Shown here: positions 53,004 through 62,212 of the stretch, piece by piece
Numbering within the stretch: position 1 is the stretch's first letter
Layout: every line of letters starts with the position of its first letter
Assembly: GCA_027729925.1 (NCBI GenBank)
Contig: JAQCEB010000002.1
Coordinates: 1 to 64,000 of the forward strand
DNA: 64,000 nucleotides
Reading direction: 5' to 3'
Origin: Actinomycetota bacterium
GTDB lineage: Bacteria; Actinomycetota; Acidimicrobiia; Actinomarinales; Actinomarinaceae
Made by a program: the position numbers and the translations under genes
Notes under the pieces: model-generated
What the model saw: the letters and a program-made list of their open reading frames with translations, nothing else
Databases searched by the model: none
Told to the model about the DNA's origin: nothing

Positions 53004-55032
53004 TACATTAATACTTGATATTGATGGAATGACCTGTGCTGCTTGTGCAGCACGTATTGAACGCGTTTTACAAAAAACAGACAAAATAGAAAATGTCACA
53101 GTTAGTTTTCCCCTAAAAACTGCTCAAATTAATTTAAAAAATAATGAAGATTTAGAATTTGAAGAAATAATAAAGAAAATTAATTCTATTGGTTACAAAG
53201 CAAAAATTTCCTCTAATTTAGATAAAGAAAGCACAACAAAGTTTTTAGTATTTAAACCTGTAATGTCTTTACTTCTTACTTTTATAATGAGGTATTTAAT
53301 AGGCACAAATGCTGAGGTTTTGGCATACTTTATTGGTTTTTCAATTGTTTTGTATTTAGGAAAAGACTTTCATATTTCAGCATTTAAAAAAATAAGATAT
53401 TTTGATTTTAATATGGATACCCTGGTCTCGATAGGTAGCTTAAGTGCACTAATAATCTCCTTATTTCCAAATAACATAATGTTTCTTGATACAGGAGCTT
53501 TTATAATTTCATTTATTTTAATTGGTAAATCTGTAGAAGAAAAAGTAATTGAAGATGCTGTTCAATCTTCAAAAAATCTTAAAAATAAGTTACCTGCTTC
53601 GATAATTGTTTTACGAAATAAGGAATCACTTGAAGTTCCTACTTCAGAAACAAAAGAAGGTGATATCTTCGAAGTTTTAGCTGGAGAAATTATTCCTTTA
53701 GACGGGATACTGGTTGAAGGAACTGCATCAGTAGATGAAAGTTTAATTACCGGCGAATCAATTCCTGTAACACGTTCCGTTGGAGAGAAGTTGTTAGGTG
53801 GAAGTATAAACTTGAACAGTGTTATAAAAATAAAAGTAGACAACCCATATAGTGAGTCAGCTTATAACATAATCGAGCAACTAATTAATGAAGCTCAGTT
53901 GACAAAACCAAAAATTCAAAAAACTTTGGATAAAATAACACAATTTTTTGTACCTTTTGTATTAATACTTAGCTTATTAACTTTATTATTTAGATTTATA
54001 ATTTCTGACTTTGGAATAATTGAATCAATAGAAAACGCTATTTCAGTTTTAGTTATTGCTTGCCCCTGTGCTCTAGGTTTAGCAACTCCTATTGTTTTAT
54101 ATAGAACAGCAGCTGAAAGTAAGAAAAAAGGATTTATTTTTAAAGACTTTGATGCACTTCAAAAGTTAACAAAAATTGAGACCATTATTTTTGATAAAAC
54201 AGGAACTCTCTCATCAGGAATTTTTTTAATTGAAAATATTCTTCCAAAAAATTCAGAATTAAGTTCTGATGAAGTTTTGCAATATGTAGCTAGCCTTGAA
54301 AAAAACTCTCAACATCCAATAGCTAGGAGTCTTGTTTATGCTGCTGAATTAAAAAATTTAAGTTTTTTTGAAACTAAAAATGTTATTGAACACCCTGGAG
54401 TTGGAATTGAAGGAATGGTTGGTAATAATAAAGTTTCTGTTTCAAAAAACATCAACTCCGAGAGAAACGCTTTAAAGGTGACAATCGATGATTATAATTT
54501 TGATATTTTTCTAAAAGAAGAGACCTCTATTTCAACGCAGTTTATAAATGAAATAATTAATTTAAAGAAAGTAATAATTCTTTCTGGTGACAAAAAAATT
54601 AATGTGGAAAGCTTTGCTAAAGAGTTAAATATAGATGAATTTTATTATGAAAAATCCCCATCAGAAAAATTTGAGTTTATAAAAAACAAACAAATTTCAT
54701 CCCCAGTAGTTTTTATTGGTGATGGAATTAATGACTCTCCTTCACTAAAACAAGCAGATATAGGAGTTTCAACTACAACTAGTTCTCAGATTGCACAAGT
54801 TTCTGGAGATATATTAATTCATAACGGCGGATTAGATACTTTATCATCAGTATTTAAAATTTCTAATTCCTCTAATAAAAAAATAAATCAAAACTTGTTT
54901 TTAGCTTTCATTTACAATATTTCAATGATTCCAATAGCAGTGGCTGGATTAATTTCTCCAAGTCTGGCTGCACTTGCTATGGCTCTTTCCAGTATCTCGG
55001 TTGTTTTAAACTCTTCAAGAAAACTTCAATAA
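52969..55032 (+). CDS. copA: Copper-translocating P1B-type ATPase
   Basis: A 687-residue P-type ATPase with one N-terminal HMA domain (DGMTCAACAARIERVL), the actuator VDESLITGESIPVTR, the transmembrane metal site VIACPCALGLATP, phosphorylation site IIFDKTGTLSSG, the SQHPIARSL His-Pro motif and the hinge VVFIGDGINDSPSL. CPC indicates Cu+/Ag+ export. The start is uncertain: ATG 52969 or 52975, or TTG 52987. It is a little shorter than typical CopA because it has one HMA domain. Confidence 0.93.
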   Translation: MIMDTPLNQQNNTLILDIDGMTCAACAARIERVLQKTDKIENVTVSFPLKTAQINLKNNEDLEFEEIIKKINSIGYKAKISSNLDKESTTKFLVFKPVMSLLLTFIMRYLIGTNAEVLAYFIGFSIVLYLGKDFHISAFKKIRYFDFNMDTLVSIGSLSALIISLFPNNIMFLDTGAFIISFILIGKSVEEKVIEDAVQSSKNLKNKLPASIIVLRNKESLEVPTSETKEGDIFEVLAGEIIPLDGILVEGTASVDESLITGESIPVTRSVGEKLLGGSINLNSVIKIKVDNPYSESAYNIIEQLINEAQLTKPKIQKTLDKITQFFVPFVLILSLLTLLFRFIISDFGIIESIENAISVLVIACPCALGLATPIVLYRTAAESKKKGFIFKDFDALQKLTKIETIIFDKTGTLSSGIFLIENILPKNSELSSDEVLQYVASLEKNSQHPIARSLVYAAELKNLSFFETKNVIEHPGVGIEGMVGNNKVSVSKNINSERNALKVTIDDYNFDIFLKEETSISTQFINEIINLKKVIILSGDKKINVESFAKELNIDEFYYEKSPSEKFEFIKNKQISSPVVFIGDGINDSPSLKQADIGVSTTTSSQIAQVSGDILIHNGGLDTLSSVFKISNSSNKKINQNLFLAFIYNISMIPIAVAGLISPSLAALAMALSSISVVLNSSRKLQ

Positions 55033-55072
55033 TTTATATCTAATAAATTTATTAAAATATTACTCTTTCAAT

Positions 55073-55921
55073 ATGGAAGATGTAGTTTGGTATAGAAAAC
55101 CCCTCCTCTCTGAGCCTGTTGCAATTCTTGCATTTGAAGGATGGAGTGATGCTGGTAACACTGCAACTGGTTGTGTAGAAAATATTAGTTGCACATATGA
55201 TGTTGAACCTTTTGCTGAGTTAGATTCAGATTCTTTCTACAACTATCAAATGAGAAGACCCATTGTTGAAGTAAAAGATTTTGGTGAAAGAGAGTTTCAT
55301 TGGCCACAAACTTCCTTCTATTCAATAGAAGATTACAAATTGAAGAAAGATTTAATTTTAGTTTTTGGAGAAGAACCTTCCATGCGCTGGAAAGAATATG
55401 CAAAAAACATTAAAGACGTTCTAGTTGAGCTCGGAGTAAAAAGAGCTATAACTTTAGGGGCTTTCTTTGGGCAGGTAGCTCATACATTGCCTGTACCTAT
55501 TTTTGGAGTTAGCACTGATCCAACATTTCACTCAAGATTTAATATACTCAATCCAAATTATTCTGGACCAACTGGTATAACTAGTGTTGTTGGACAAACT
55601 TTAAGTGAAAACGAAATTGAAACAACTGGGCTTTGGGCTGCAGTTCCACATTATTTAAGTAGTGGAGGTTATCCAAAAGGTATGAGTGCATTGATTAATA
55701 AAACCTCTGAAATACTTAAAATTGATTTAGATGATTCAGGAATTCAAACTGAAGGACAGCAGTTCGAATTAAAAATCAATAAAGCTATGGAAAATTCTCA
55801 AGATTTAGCTGAATATGTATCTAGGTTAGAAGAATCAGAAGTCAATCTTGAAAATAACTTTTCAGAGGATAATTTAGTTCAACAAATTGAAGATTTCTTA
55901 AGTGAAGAAAGAGATAATTAA
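55073..55921 (+). CDS. PAC2-family (proteasome assembly chaperone-like) protein
   Basis: A 282-residue member of the actinobacterial PAC2 family: ILAFEGWSDAGNTATGCVE, RPIVEVKDFGEREFHWPQT, LVELGVKRAITLGAFFGQVA and TGLWAAVPHYLSSGGYPKGM. Actinobacteria with or without proteasomes carry it; the function is unproven. The C-terminal 60 residues are acidic and helical. Its TAA is directly followed by the stop of the convergent bS22 gene. Confidence 0.85.
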   Translation: MEDVVWYRKPLLSEPVAILAFEGWSDAGNTATGCVENISCTYDVEPFAELDSDSFYNYQMRRPIVEVKDFGEREFHWPQTSFYSIEDYKLKKDLILVFGEEPSMRWKEYAKNIKDVLVELGVKRAITLGAFFGQVAHTLPVPIFGVSTDPTFHSRFNILNPNYSGPTGITSVVGQTLSENEIETTGLWAAVPHYLSSGGYPKGMSALINKTSEILKIDLDDSGIQTEGQQFELKINKAMENSQDLAEYVSRLEESEVNLENNFSEDNLVQQIEDFLSEERDN

Positions 55922-56017
55922 TTAAACGTTCTTCTTCTTATGTCTATTTGATTTACGACGCTTGCGGTATTTATGTTTAGACATTTTTTTGCGTCTTTTT
56001 TTAATCAAAGATCCCAT
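55922..56017 (-). CDS. Small ribosomal subunit protein bS22 (AURKAIP1/COX24-domain, 31 residues)
   Basis: This tiny gene is easily missed. It encodes MGSLIKKRRKKMSKHKYRKR followed by RKSNRHKKKNV. The MGS(V/L)IKKRRKxMSKxKHRK pattern matches actinobacterial bS22, found in mycobacterial 30S subunits near the decoding region. An AAGGAAG ribosome-binding site is about 12 bases upstream of the ATG at 56017. More than half of its residues are Lys or Arg. It is a good actinobacterial marker. Confidence 0.93.
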   Translation of the reverse strand: MGSLIKKRRKKMSKHKYRKRRKSNRHKKKNV

Positions 56018-56090
56018 ATTTAAAGTTTTTTCTTCCTTTTTTCCTAACTGCGAAATTCTAACTGATTTTTACTCTTAAATGAAAATTCTT

Positions 56091-56942
56091 TTATAAAATT
56101 ATTTTTTCAAACAATTTTAAAGCTTGAATTAGAGCTTCTTCACCCTTATCGCTTTTTGGTGACTTACGCTTAGCCCACAAACCCCAGGTTATCATCGACA
56201 AAATTTCAAAATAATTAAACTTCTCTTTTTGATCTTGATTAACTAGCCCTAGTTCGATTAAAGCTGCTTTTTTAAGCTCAATGTTTTTCTCTAATTCGTT
56301 TTGCCAAAACAAATCAGCAAAATCAAAATACGGATCTCCTTGAGATGAATACTCCCAATCAATTAAATAAGTATTATCTTCAAAAATTACAAAATTACCA
56401 CAGTAAAGGTCCTGGTGACACGGTCTTTGTTCTAAACCTAAATTATTTAATATATTAACTATTTTCCTACCAACAAATAATGCATCTTTTTCTATCCTAT
56501 TTGAGATATCAGCTAAATTTTCAAATACTTTATAGGGTGAAAAATTATCTAAAAATGTAATTTCTGAACTATGTAGTTTTCTTAAAACTTCAATTGCATT
56601 TTTTCTTAATTCGTTATTTTCAAAATCTTTTTCAGTGTATGTATAAATATCATAATATTTTGAAATCTTAATCCCATTTTCAACATCAAATAGTATATGA
56701 GGTAGAGTCAGTCCGCATTGTTCAGCTAAAATTGTGTTTTGTTTTTCCGCATTTCTATCTATCTCATCTGGATTGTTTCCAGGAATTCTCAAAACAAATT
56801 CTTTACTATCGATTTTTACAATGTAACTTGTATTTGTTATTCCATCTAATGGAAGAATTACATAATCGTTAACATTTTTATTAGAAGAAATATTGTATTT
56901 TAAAAATATTGCAACAATTTGTTCTCTTGTTTGAATGTTCAT
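56091..56942 (-). CDS. Choline/ethanolamine-kinase-like (APH-fold) phosphotransferase
   Basis: A 283-residue aminoglycoside-phosphotransferase-fold kinase. The catalytic loop RPCHQDLYCGNFVI (HxDxxxxN) and metal loop TYLIDWEYSSQGDPYFDFAD are those of the choline kinase (LicA-like) group. Early ITNTSYIVKIDSKEFVLRIP is the nucleotide lobe. I set the start at ATG 56942 (MNIQTREQ); a longer reading reaches through the divergent small gene at 56959 and is not credible. A role in phospholipid head groups or cell-surface decoration is inferred. Confidence 0.86.
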   Translation of the reverse strand: MNIQTREQIVAIFLKYNISSNKNVNDYVILPLDGITNTSYIVKIDSKEFVLRIPGNNPDEIDRNAEKQNTILAEQCGLTLPHILFDVENGIKISKYYDIYTYTEKDFENNELRKNAIEVLRKLHSSEITFLDNFSPYKVFENLADISNRIEKDALFVGRKIVNILNNLGLEQRPCHQDLYCGNFVIFEDNTYLIDWEYSSQGDPYFDFADLFWQNELEKNIELKKAALIELGLVNQDQKEKFNYFEILSMITWGLWAKRKSPKSDKGEEALIQALKLFEKIIL

Positions 56943-56958
56943 TATCATAATATAAGTT

Positions 56959-57156
56959 ATGAATGACCCTTTTGCACTTGATTTAACAATTAATCTCCTA
57001 TTACTTGGAGTTGGTGCAGCTATGGTTGCTGGTAACTTAACAGCTTTATATAAAGACAACTCCGAAACCAAAAAATTATATTTTTCAAGAACTATTTTCT
57101 TAACTATAGTTGGAATCATCATTACGGTTTGGTCAATTGCTTCAATAATTAACTGA
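56959..57156 (+). CDS. Small two-span membrane protein of unknown function
   Basis: A 65-residue protein with two clear hydrophobic segments: LTINLLLLGVGAAMVAGNL and TIFLTIVGIIITVWSIASII, joined by a charged loop (KDNSETKK). It begins 16 bases from the divergent kinase gene. There is no motif, but the regular two-helix hairpin and correct spacing suggest a true gene, similar to uncharacterised actinobacterial hairpin proteins. Confidence 0.65.
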   Translation: MNDPFALDLTINLLLLGVGAAMVAGNLTALYKDNSETKKLYFSRTIFLTIVGIIITVWSIASIIN

Positions 57157-57203
57157 TATTTTCTAAAAATAGGTTATTATATTCAAAGAACTAAAGGTAG
57201 TAA

Positions 57204-57764
57204 ATGCTCTCAGATATTGACATTAAAAATTCTCTAAAAGAAGGTGATATTGAGGTTTCTCCAATGGAAGATTCATTTATTCAACCTTCAAGTATTGATT
57301 TAAGAGTTGGTGCAGACTTTAGAGTTTTTGAAAATCATAAGTATTCACATATCGATCCAAAATCTGAACAAAATGATCTTACTAAACTAGTAACAGCAAC
57401 TCTCGAAGATCCATTTGTGTTACATCCAGGTGAATTTGTTCTTGGAACAACTTTTGAGAAAGTATCACTCTCAAATAAAATAGTAGCCAGACTAGAAGGA
57501 AAAAGTTCTTTAGGAAGAATTGGATTGTTGATTCACTCAACTGCTGGATTTGTTGATCCAGGTTTTTCAGGATACCTAACATTAGAACTCTCTAATGTTG
57601 CTAACTTACCAATAAAAATTTATCCTGAAATGAAAATTGGTCAAATTTCTTTTTACTATTTAAACACACCTTCAGAGTCAGAGTATGGTTCAAGTTTTTA
57701 TGGGAGTAAGTATCAGGGTCAAGTAGGTCCAACTCCAAGTAGAAGTCATAACGATTTCAAATAA
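57204..57764 (+). CDS. dcd: dCTP deaminase, bifunctional dUMP-forming type
   Basis: A 186-residue trimeric dUTPase-superfamily enzyme that deaminates dCTP and, in this subtype, also removes pyrophosphate to give dUMP. QPSSIDLRVGADFRVF is the N-terminal core, and EGKSSLGRIGLLIHSTAGFV plus DPGFSGYLTLELSN is nearly identical to the actinobacterial and methanogen bifunctional form (HSTAGF). TLELSN includes the catalytic Glu. It is two bases before the DUF554 gene. Confidence 0.93.
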   Translation: MLSDIDIKNSLKEGDIEVSPMEDSFIQPSSIDLRVGADFRVFENHKYSHIDPKSEQNDLTKLVTATLEDPFVLHPGEFVLGTTFEKVSLSNKIVARLEGKSSLGRIGLLIHSTAGFVDPGFSGYLTLELSNVANLPIKIYPEMKIGQISFYYLNTPSESEYGSSFYGSKYQGQVGPTPSRSHNDFK

Positions 57765-57766
57765 TC

Positions 57767-58450
57767 ATGTTCCCCGGTATTGGCACTGTTATTAATTCTG
57801 GTTCCGTACTCTTAATTGGATTGATATCAAGAGTTTTTATTAAAAAAGAGATTAAAAATTTCGAAAATAATTTATTGCCCTTAGGTTTGCTAGTTTTAAC
57901 TCTTGGAATTAGAGAAACCTTAAAAGGTTCTGATTTTATAATCATATTATTTTCTGTACTTATTGGTGCTATTGTAGGAAGCTTATTAAAAATTGAAGAA
58001 AAAATTGAACATTTTGGTGAATATTTACACACAAAATTTGAAAGTGAAGATGTAGATAAAGGTAAATTTATTGATAGTTATCTAACTGCAACATTAATAG
58101 TAATAACGGGTCCTTTAGCAATCATTGGTCCATTTTTTGATGTTGTTGAAAGCAATGTTGAACTCTTATTAATTAAATCTGCTCTTGATTGTTTTTTAGT
58201 TCTATTTTTAACATCTAGTGGTGGTAAAGGTGCTGTATATTCTGGTGTTTCAATATTAATTTATCAAGGTTTTTTTACATTATGTGCGTTTGGAGTTGGT
58301 GAAGTGGTTAATGAAACTATTTCAAATTCTATTGCTGGAGTTGGTGGTGTGTTATTAATTGGTGTTGGCATAAACCTACTAGGGCTAAAAAAAATACCGG
58401 TAGGAAACTACATTTTAAGCTTGTTTATTCCTATATTCCTAACATTTTAA
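57767..58450 (+). CDS. DUF554 membrane protein
   Basis: A 227-residue protein of the DUF554 (YqgA/YdfK-like) family with about seven spans: INSGSVLLIGLISRVFIKKE, VLTLGIRETLKGSDF, LIGAIVGSLLKIEEKIEHFG and SALDCFLVLFLTSSGGKGAV. The function is not established; the family is proposed to transport small molecules. It overlaps the convergent acyltransferase gene by 20 bases. Confidence 0.82.
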   Translation: MFPGIGTVINSGSVLLIGLISRVFIKKEIKNFENNLLPLGLLVLTLGIRETLKGSDFIIILFSVLIGAIVGSLLKIEEKIEHFGEYLHTKFESEDVDKGKFIDSYLTATLIVITGPLAIIGPFFDVVESNVELLLIKSALDCFLVLFLTSSGGKGAVYSGVSILIYQGFFTLCAFGVGEVVNETISNSIAGVGGVLLIGVGINLLGLKKIPVGNYILSLFIPIFLTF

Positions 58451-59087
58451 ATGTTCTGGTTGCACCTTTAACACCTTCAAATATTTCTATAATTTTGGCT
58501 GATTCGTCTTCAAATGAACCAGTAATTTTTTGTGGCTCTTTAATGTTAAAACATCTGTTTCCAAAATCTATATCAACAGGAACATACGGTATTTCCAAGC
58601 CTTTAGCTAAATAATAAAATCCACTTCTAAATTTTTCTACAGCTTCAACTCCTCCTTCCGGAGCAATAACTAAAATATAATTTTCTAAATTTTTAAACTC
58701 CTCAACTGCTGCTTGAATTAAACCTTTAGAATTTACCCTATATACAGGAATGCCTCCTAATTTTTTTAATATAATTTTTTGTAACCACCAAAGCGGCCAG
58801 GGGATTCCTTGTCTATCTAAATTGTTTGAAATAGTAAATAAACTTGGTAAACGGGTAAAAATCCATGCGGCTCCAAAAAAATTAATTTTTAAATCTAATG
58901 CAAGTACTGCAAGCAACCCGTACCATGCATCCCTCATTGCTGTATGGGGTACTCCTATTAGAATTATTTTTTTTAAATTTGGAATCTCACCTTTAACTTC
59001 CCACCTGAATATTTTGATTAATAACCTACCAACTGGACCAAGAAACCTTCTTTTTTTCTGAGCAACATTTTCAGGTACAAAAATCAT
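58431..59087 (-). CDS. 1-acyl-glycerol-3-phosphate acyltransferase-like protein
   Basis: A 218-residue PlsC-family acyltransferase. The catalytic H(x4)D is in LIGVPHTAMRDAWYG, and IPVYRVNSKG and IAPEGGVEAVEKFRSGFYYL correspond to the later motifs. A glycerol-phosphate or lyso-lipid is the likely acceptor, at the inner membrane face. Its start overlaps the asd stop by four bases. Confidence 0.84.
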   Translation of the reverse strand: MIFVPENVAQKKRRFLGPVGRLLIKIFRWEVKGEIPNLKKIILIGVPHTAMRDAWYGLLAVLALDLKINFFGAAWIFTRLPSLFTISNNLDRQGIPWPLWWLQKIILKKLGGIPVYRVNSKGLIQAAVEEFKNLENYILVIAPEGGVEAVEKFRSGFYYLAKGLEIPYVPVDIDFGNRCFNIKEPQKITGSFEDESAKIIEIFEGVKGATRTFKMLGI

Positions 59088-60070
59088 AATTCAGAAATAT
59101 GTTTTGCTATTTGAACAGCATTTAGTGCTGCTCCTTTAAGTAAATTATCAGAAACAACCCAAAAATTTATGATTTTATTGCTTGATAATCCTTTTCTCAA
59201 TCTAGAAACTAAAACTTCATTTCTTCCTTCTGCATCTAGAGGCGTAGGGAGAGATTTATCCCAGTACTCAACTCCTTCAAAACTGTTTAAAACATTAATT
59301 GCCTCTTTAATATCTATTGTATTTTCAAAAACTGCAGAACAAAATGTGCCATGTCCTGTAACAACGCCTACTCTGGCATTTGAAGGCTCTACTATTAAAT
59401 CATCAATATCTAAAATTTTTCTTGATTCATTACAAAATTTCATTTCTTCATCTGAATATCCATTATCCAAAAGATTGCCAGCTAAAGGAATTACATTTCT
59501 CGCTATTGGATTCGTATAATATCCTTCTGTATAATCTGGTTTTAAGTTGTCACCCATTTCAATTTCTCTTTGTAAAGAAAGTATTCCATTTGAACCAGAA
59601 CCAGAAACTGCTTGATATGCGACAGGTGTAATGGCTTTTAAATTGTATTGATCATGAAGAGGCTTTAAAGCCATAACTAGGCCCATTGTGGTGCAATTTG
59701 GATTAGATATTAATTTTGTATCTTTAGTAATAATATTTTGATTAACACCATAAACAACAAGTGGAACACTTTCATTCATTCTAAATGCAGATGAATTATC
59801 AACTACAAATGAGCCGTTTTCGATAAATATATTAGCGAATTCCTTTGATCGCTCACCACCAGCAGAAAATAGTGCAATATTATAACTTTCAATATTTTCT
59901 TTATTTAACTCTTTTACTGTTAATTCAGATTGATTAATTTTTAATTTTTTCCCAGCTGATTTACTTGATGCAAAAAATGTATATTCAACATCGCTACTAA
60001 AAAATTGTTGGCAAAGATTTATAATGTTTTGTCCAACTAATCCAGTTGCGCCAACAATTGCAATTTTCAT
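59084..60070 (-). CDS. asd: Aspartate-semialdehyde dehydrogenase
   Basis: Asd reduces aspartyl phosphate to the semialdehyde for lysine, threonine and methionine synthesis. The 328-residue protein has the NADP Rossmann start IAIVGATGLVGQNI, catalytic Cys in ISNPNCTTMGLV, YQAVSGSGSNGILSL and the substrate-binding ARVGVVTGHGTFCSAVF. It follows lysC by one base in the same operon, giving the first two steps of the pathway. Confidence 0.95.
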   Translation of the reverse strand: MKIAIVGATGLVGQNIINLCQQFFSSDVEYTFFASSKSAGKKLKINQSELTVKELNKENIESYNIALFSAGGERSKEFANIFIENGSFVVDNSSAFRMNESVPLVVYGVNQNIITKDTKLISNPNCTTMGLVMALKPLHDQYNLKAITPVAYQAVSGSGSNGILSLQREIEMGDNLKPDYTEGYYTNPIARNVIPLAGNLLDNGYSDEEMKFCNESRKILDIDDLIVEPSNARVGVVTGHGTFCSAVFENTIDIKEAINVLNSFEGVEYWDKSLPTPLDAEGRNEVLVSRLRKGLSSNKIINFWVVSDNLLKGAALNAVQIAKHISEL

Positions 60071-60071
60071 T

Positions 60072-61277
60072 CTAAGATATAAATTCTTTATGTAAAGACT
60101 CTAAGGCTTTTTTAGTATCTTTCCTGTTGATAACACAGGAAACTCTAATTGGTGAAGTCGAGATCATTGAAATATTAATTGAGTTTTTACCTAATGTGTT
60201 AAACATTCTTGAAGCAACTCCAGACTCAGATTTCATTCCGGCTCCAATAATAGAAACCCTAGCAACGTTTTCATCAATGTCATAGCCTTCGGCATTAAGG
60301 TCTTTAGAAACTTTGCTTAGAATTTCTTCTACATCAGATTTTTGATCTACTGGTGCGGTAAATGAAATATCTGTTATTGACTTTTTAGAAACATTCTGAA
60401 CGATCATATCGACGTTTATACCGCTTTCAGATAACGCACCAAAAAACTTGCCTGCTATGCCTGGTTGATCTGGAACTCCATATAAAGTAAATTTTATTTC
60501 TTTATCGTTGTGTGTTACACCACTTACAATTGCTTCTTCCATTGTTTTCTCTGTTACTAAAGTTCCTTTATTATTCGTAAAAGTAGATTTTACGATTATT
60601 GGTATATTATACCTTCTACCAAATTCTACAGACCTAGCCATTAGTACGCCTGCTCCCGATGATGCCATTTCAAGCATTTCATCGTACGAAATTTCTTCTA
60701 TAAGCTTTGCATCATTAACTACTCTTGGATCAGCGGTAAATACACCATCAACGTCTGTAAATATTTCACATCTTTCTGCACCTAGAGCAGCGGCCAATGC
60801 TACAGCAGTCGCATCAGAACCACCTCTTCCTAAAGTTGTTATCTCTCTTGTGTCTCGGTTAAAACCTTGAAACCCAGCTACAATTACAATATTTCCTGAA
60901 CTTAAACCTTCTCTTACTCTCTCACCAGTTATTTCTTCTATTTCTGCCTTCCCGTGCCTTGAGCTGGTTATTATTCCGGCTTGTGATCCTGTAAGAGAAA
61001 TTGATTTATACCCTAAACTATTTAAGTGAATTGAGAGCAGCGACATCGTAATTCTCTCACCTGCAGAAAGTAACATATCCATTTCTCTAGGTGATGGTTT
61101 TGATGAAAGTTCATGAGCTAAATTGATTAGTTCATCAGTGCTTGAACCCATTGCAGATGGAACAACAACAACATCATTGCCTTTATTTTTACAATCAATA
61201 ATTCTTTGTGCAACAACTTGTAATGACTCTGTATTAGCCACACTGGTTCCACCAAATTTTTGTACTATTAAACTCAT
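60072..61277 (-). CDS. lysC: Aspartate kinase
   Basis: A 401-residue aspartokinase: LIVQKFGGTSVAN at the N-terminus, GRGGSDATAVALAAALGAE and CEIFTDVDGVFTADPRVV in the kinase domain, then two ACT domains (FTLYGVPDQPGIAGKFFGAL and the C-terminal VSIIGAGMKSESGVA block) that sense lysine/threonine. Start ATG 61277 gives the usual MSLIVQKFGG; an ATG at 61286 would add three residues. It is divergent to the PHP gene by about 56 bases. Confidence 0.95.
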   Translation of the reverse strand: MSLIVQKFGGTSVANTESLQVVAQRIIDCKNKGNDVVVVPSAMGSSTDELINLAHELSSKPSPREMDMLLSAGERITMSLLSIHLNSLGYKSISLTGSQAGIITSSRHGKAEIEEITGERVREGLSSGNIVIVAGFQGFNRDTREITTLGRGGSDATAVALAAALGAERCEIFTDVDGVFTADPRVVNDAKLIEEISYDEMLEMASSGAGVLMARSVEFGRRYNIPIIVKSTFTNNKGTLVTEKTMEEAIVSGVTHNDKEIKFTLYGVPDQPGIAGKFFGALSESGINVDMIVQNVSKKSITDISFTAPVDQKSDVEEILSKVSKDLNAEGYDIDENVARVSIIGAGMKSESGVASRMFNTLGKNSINISMISTSPIRVSCVINRKDTKKALESLHKEFIS

Positions 61278-61333
61278 TGGAAACATTCTAATTAATTAAT
61301 TACAGAAGAAAAGAGCCTAGTACTCTAGATTTA

Positions 61334-62212
61334 ATGAGTATTGATTTACATATCCATTCAGAAAATTCAGATGGAACAGAATCCGTAAAAGATATTGTAG
61401 AACAAAGTAAAAACCTACAATTAGAAGCAATCTCCATAACAGATCATGAGTATTTATCAAAAGTTCCGAAGAATGCAGGCATAAAGATAATTTCAGGTGT
61501 AGAAATAAGTGCAAGTTGGCAAAAATTAGAAAATGAAAATAAGTTTGCTGGAATTCATTTATTGGTTTACTTTATCGAAGAAAAATCTGAACTTAATTTT
61601 GAATTAAAAAATATTAGAGAACAAAAAAATTTGAGAAATTTTGAAATATTAAATCAACTTGAAAAGCAAGAAATTTATATCGATAAGTCTGAATTAAAAA
61701 AATTAAAAACCAAAGTTCCCGGTCGACCCCATATAGCAAAAGCCATGGTTCAAAAAGGATATGTTGATAGTATCAACGAAGCCTTTTTGAATTATTTGGG
61801 TAATGGTAAATCATCTTATATAAACACTCATCAAATTTCTATAGAAAAACTATTCGAACTTTGTAAAAGTTCAAAAGTATTAATTTTTTTAGCTCATCCA
61901 CACACAATTGTAAGTAATGAATCATTTAGTAAAAATGAAAACTGGATTGACACCAAATTTAAAGATCTATTAGTACAATTGAAAAACTTTGGACTCAATG
62001 GAATCGAAACCTATTACCCAGGATATAATCACAGTACTGTTGATAAATTAAGAAATATTGCATCAGAATATAGTCTTCTCATTTCAGGAGGTAGTGATTT
62101 CCACGGAACTATTAAACCAAATAATTTGCTTGGCATAGGTTATGAAAATAATCCATTAAAAATACCTAAAGAAGTACTATCAAAAATAGAAGAAGCTTAT
62201 GCAAAATTATAA
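61334..62212 (+). CDS. PHP-domain phosphoesterase (RNase AM/YciV-like)
   Basis: A 292-residue PHP metal-dependent hydrolase. DLHIHSENSDGTESVKDIVE gives the HxH and next metal residues, ISITDHEYLSK the third block, ISGVEISASW the Glu, HPHTIVSN another His, and SGGSDFHGTIKP the final Asp/His. The family includes 5'-phosphatases and 5'-to-3' exoribonucleases such as E. coli RNase AM. It overlaps murJ by 14 bases. Confidence 0.87.
   Translation: MSIDLHIHSENSDGTESVKDIVEQSKNLQLEAISITDHEYLSKVPKNAGIKIISGVEISASWQKLENENKFAGIHLLVYFIEEKSELNFELKNIREQKNLRNFEILNQLEKQEIYIDKSELKKLKTKVPGRPHIAKAMVQKGYVDSINEAFLNYLGNGKSSYINTHQISIEKLFELCKSSKVLIFLAHPHTIVSNESFSKNENWIDTKFKDLLVQLKNFGLNGIETYYPGYNHSTVDKLRNIASEYSLLISGGSDFHGTIKPNNLLGIGYENNPLKIPKEVLSKIEEAYAKL

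Noticed and set aside
56943..57122. Longer N-terminus for the choline-kinase-like gene
   Set aside because: The added residues lie antisense to the 56959-57156 small membrane gene and do not resemble the kinase fold; MNIQTREQ at 56942 is a natural start.
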